Positions 5,382 to 6,633 of a stretch of DNA of 6,633 nt are shown here, in pieces. Position 1 is the first letter of the stretch; each line of letters starts with the position of its first letter. A model generated the notes under the pieces. That model saw only the letters and a program-made list of their open reading frames with translations, was not told the DNA's origin and searched no databases. Source of the DNA: JBGQAS01 sp964498605 (GTDB taxonomy: Bacteria; Chloroflexota; Anaerolineae; Anaerolineales; Anaerolineaceae); contig CAZCHK010000080.1 of NCBI GenBank assembly GCA_964498605.1, positions 1 through 6,633 of the forward strand. The letters are read 5' to 3'. The translations under genes were made by a program, and so were the position numbers.

Positions 5382-6633
5382 ATGAAAAAGCTCAACTTCT
5401 GGCATATGCTCTCCCTGAACGCCTATTACATCGGCATGTCCTTCATGTGGAATGTGATCCACCCCATCATGCTGCCGGCAGTGCTGCGGCTGATGGTGGA
5501 TGATTCGGTCAAGAACAGCGTCCTGGGCATCCTGACGACGATCGGCCTGCTCTTGGCCATGGTCGTGCAGCCGATCAGCGGCGCGATCAGCGACCGCTGG
5601 ATCAGCCGCTGGGGGCGCAGGCGTCCGCTCATCACCATCGGCACGCTTTTCGATTTTATCTTTCTGGCCATGCTGGCCTGGGCGGGCGGCCTGACCTGGG
5701 TCTTCATTGGCTACATCGGTCTGCAGCTCTCTTCCAACATCGCCCACGGACCTCTGCAGGGACTGCTGCCGGATGTGACCCCCCCGGAGCAGATCGGCTC
5801 TGCCAGCGGCATGAAAACCTTCATCGATTTCCTGGTCATGGCAGCGGCTTCCATCGTGGGCGGTCTGCTGCTGGACCCGAACAGCACCCAGCCGGTGCTG
5901 ATCATGCTTATCGTGATCGGCCTGATGGCGGTGAGCGCTGCCATCACCATCCTCTTCACCAAAGAGGAACCTTCTCTGAAGAAAGAAGGCGAATCGATCG
6001 GGAAACGCCTGCTGGAGGGGTTCAGGATCGATTTTTCAAAGAACCGCTCCTACTGGTTCCTGATCGCGCTGCGCTTTATCTGCCTGTTCGGAATTTACGG
6101 CGTGCAGAAATTCGCCCAGTACTTCATCACGGATGTTCTGAAACCGGAAAACCCGGCTCTCGAAACCGGGATCATCATGGGAGCGCTCACCCTGGCACTC
6201 GTGATCAGCGCGGGCATATCCGGATGGCTGAATGACCGCTTCAGCCCACGCCTGATGACGATCCTGTCCGCGATCGTTTCCGCCATCGGCTATGTGCTGC
6301 TGAGCACTTCACGTACAAGGCTTGAATTAATCGGTTACGGGGCCATCCTGGGCATCGGTATGGGCGTGTTCCTCACCACCAACTGGACACTGGCCAACCT
6401 GCTTGCTCCTCAGGAAGAGGCCGGTAAGTACGTCGGTCTGACCAACATCGCCACGGCCGGGTCGAGCGCGCTGGGTGGGCTGATGGGTCCGCTGATTGAC
6501 CAATTCAACAAAGCCCATCCCGGAGAGTACCAGGGGTACACGTTTCTGTTCCTTGTGGGAGCGGCTTCTGCCCTCCTGTGCTTGGTTTTCCTGCCCTGGA
6601 TCAAACTACCGGGAATCAGTAAGAGAATCTCGT
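5382..6633 (+). CDS. MFS transporter of the GPH/SLC45-like sugar type, 3' end cut by the window
   Basis: The frame is open for 417 codons to the window edge, with no stop. It encodes a polytopic membrane protein with about eleven or twelve helices, probably a cation-coupled sugar or glycoside transporter. Evidence includes motif A in loop 2-3 (GAISDRWISRWGRRRP, 67-82), QGLLPDVTPPEQIGSASG (126-143), which resembles the loop 4-5 signature of GPH and SLC45/sucrose carriers, a charged central loop (193-222), and a second loop 8-9 motif GWLNDRFSPR (281-290). The last hydrophobic segment ends near residue 407, so probably only a short cytoplasmic tail is missing. ATG 5382 follows AAGG with six bases between. 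The substrate cannot be named from the sequence; drug or other solute export remains possible. Confidence 0.9.
   Translation, partial: MKKLNFWHMLSLNAYYIGMSFMWNVIHPIMLPAVLRLMVDDSVKNSVLGILTTIGLLLAMVVQPISGAISDRWISRWGRRRPLITIGTLFDFIFLAMLAWAGGLTWVFIGYIGLQLSSNIAHGPLQGLLPDVTPPEQIGSASGMKTFIDFLVMAAASIVGGLLLDPNSTQPVLIMLIVIGLMAVSAAITILFTKEEPSLKKEGESIGKRLLEGFRIDFSKNRSYWFLIALRFICLFGIYGVQKFAQYFITDVLKPENPALETGIIMGALTLALVISAGISGWLNDRFSPRLMTILSAIVSAIGYVLLSTSRTRLELIGYGAILGIGMGVFLTTNWTLANLLAPQEEAGKYVGLTNIATAGSSALGGLMGPLIDQFNKAHPGEYQGYTFLFLVGAASALLCLVFLPWIKLPGISKRIS

Noticed and set aside
5307..5747. Minus-strand open frames opposite the start of the transporter gene
   Set aside because: The plus strand encodes clear MFS motifs here, and the antisense product is low-complexity and Asp/Arg/Gln-rich without a domain.

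Overview
The window carries four protein-coding genes on two strands, with no RNA gene, mobile element or CRISPR array that I can support. The DNA is moderately GC-rich, shows clear Shine-Dalgarno sites and sigma70-like promoter elements, and combines a lipoprotein-anchored FGE-like protein, a class D/E-type sortase and a GPH/SLC45-like sugar transporter. This mix, and the sortase's N-terminal charged helix, suggest a monoderm bacterium, perhaps Chloroflexota (Anaerolineae-like). That placement is inference from protein flavour, not from a marker gene.

Layout: (1) 45-2750 (+) encodes a 901-residue secreted lipoprotein with an N-terminal FGE-sulfatase/SUMF1-type domain that lacks the catalytic cysteines. 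Six diverged, cysteine-rich tandem modules and a small cysteine-rich tail follow. A hairpin just after the stop probably ends its transcript. (2) 2751-3218 is a 468-base intergenic stretch with hairpins at both ends and, on the minus strand, a possible decayed coding remnant. (3) 3219-4292 (-) encodes a complete class V PLP aminotransferase of the alanine/serine-glyoxylate type, with its own extended -10 promoter, strong ribosome binding site and a near-perfect intrinsic terminator. (4) 4378-5289 (-) encodes a membrane-anchored sortase, upstream of the aminotransferase on the same strand. (5) 5382 to the window end (+) encodes a sugar-type MFS transporter, divergent from the sortase across a 92-base region with a promoter on each side. 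It is cut by the window edge very near its C-terminus.

The genes do not form an obvious pathway. The lipoprotein and the sortase both act at the cell surface, but the lipoprotein has no sorting signal and no sortase substrate is visible here. The aminotransferase is likely housekeeping (glycine/serine/glyoxylate metabolism), and the transporter probably takes up or exports a sugar. The least ordinary object is the C-terminal two thirds of the lipoprotein, a tandem array of disulfide-patterned modules that I cannot assign to a named family.
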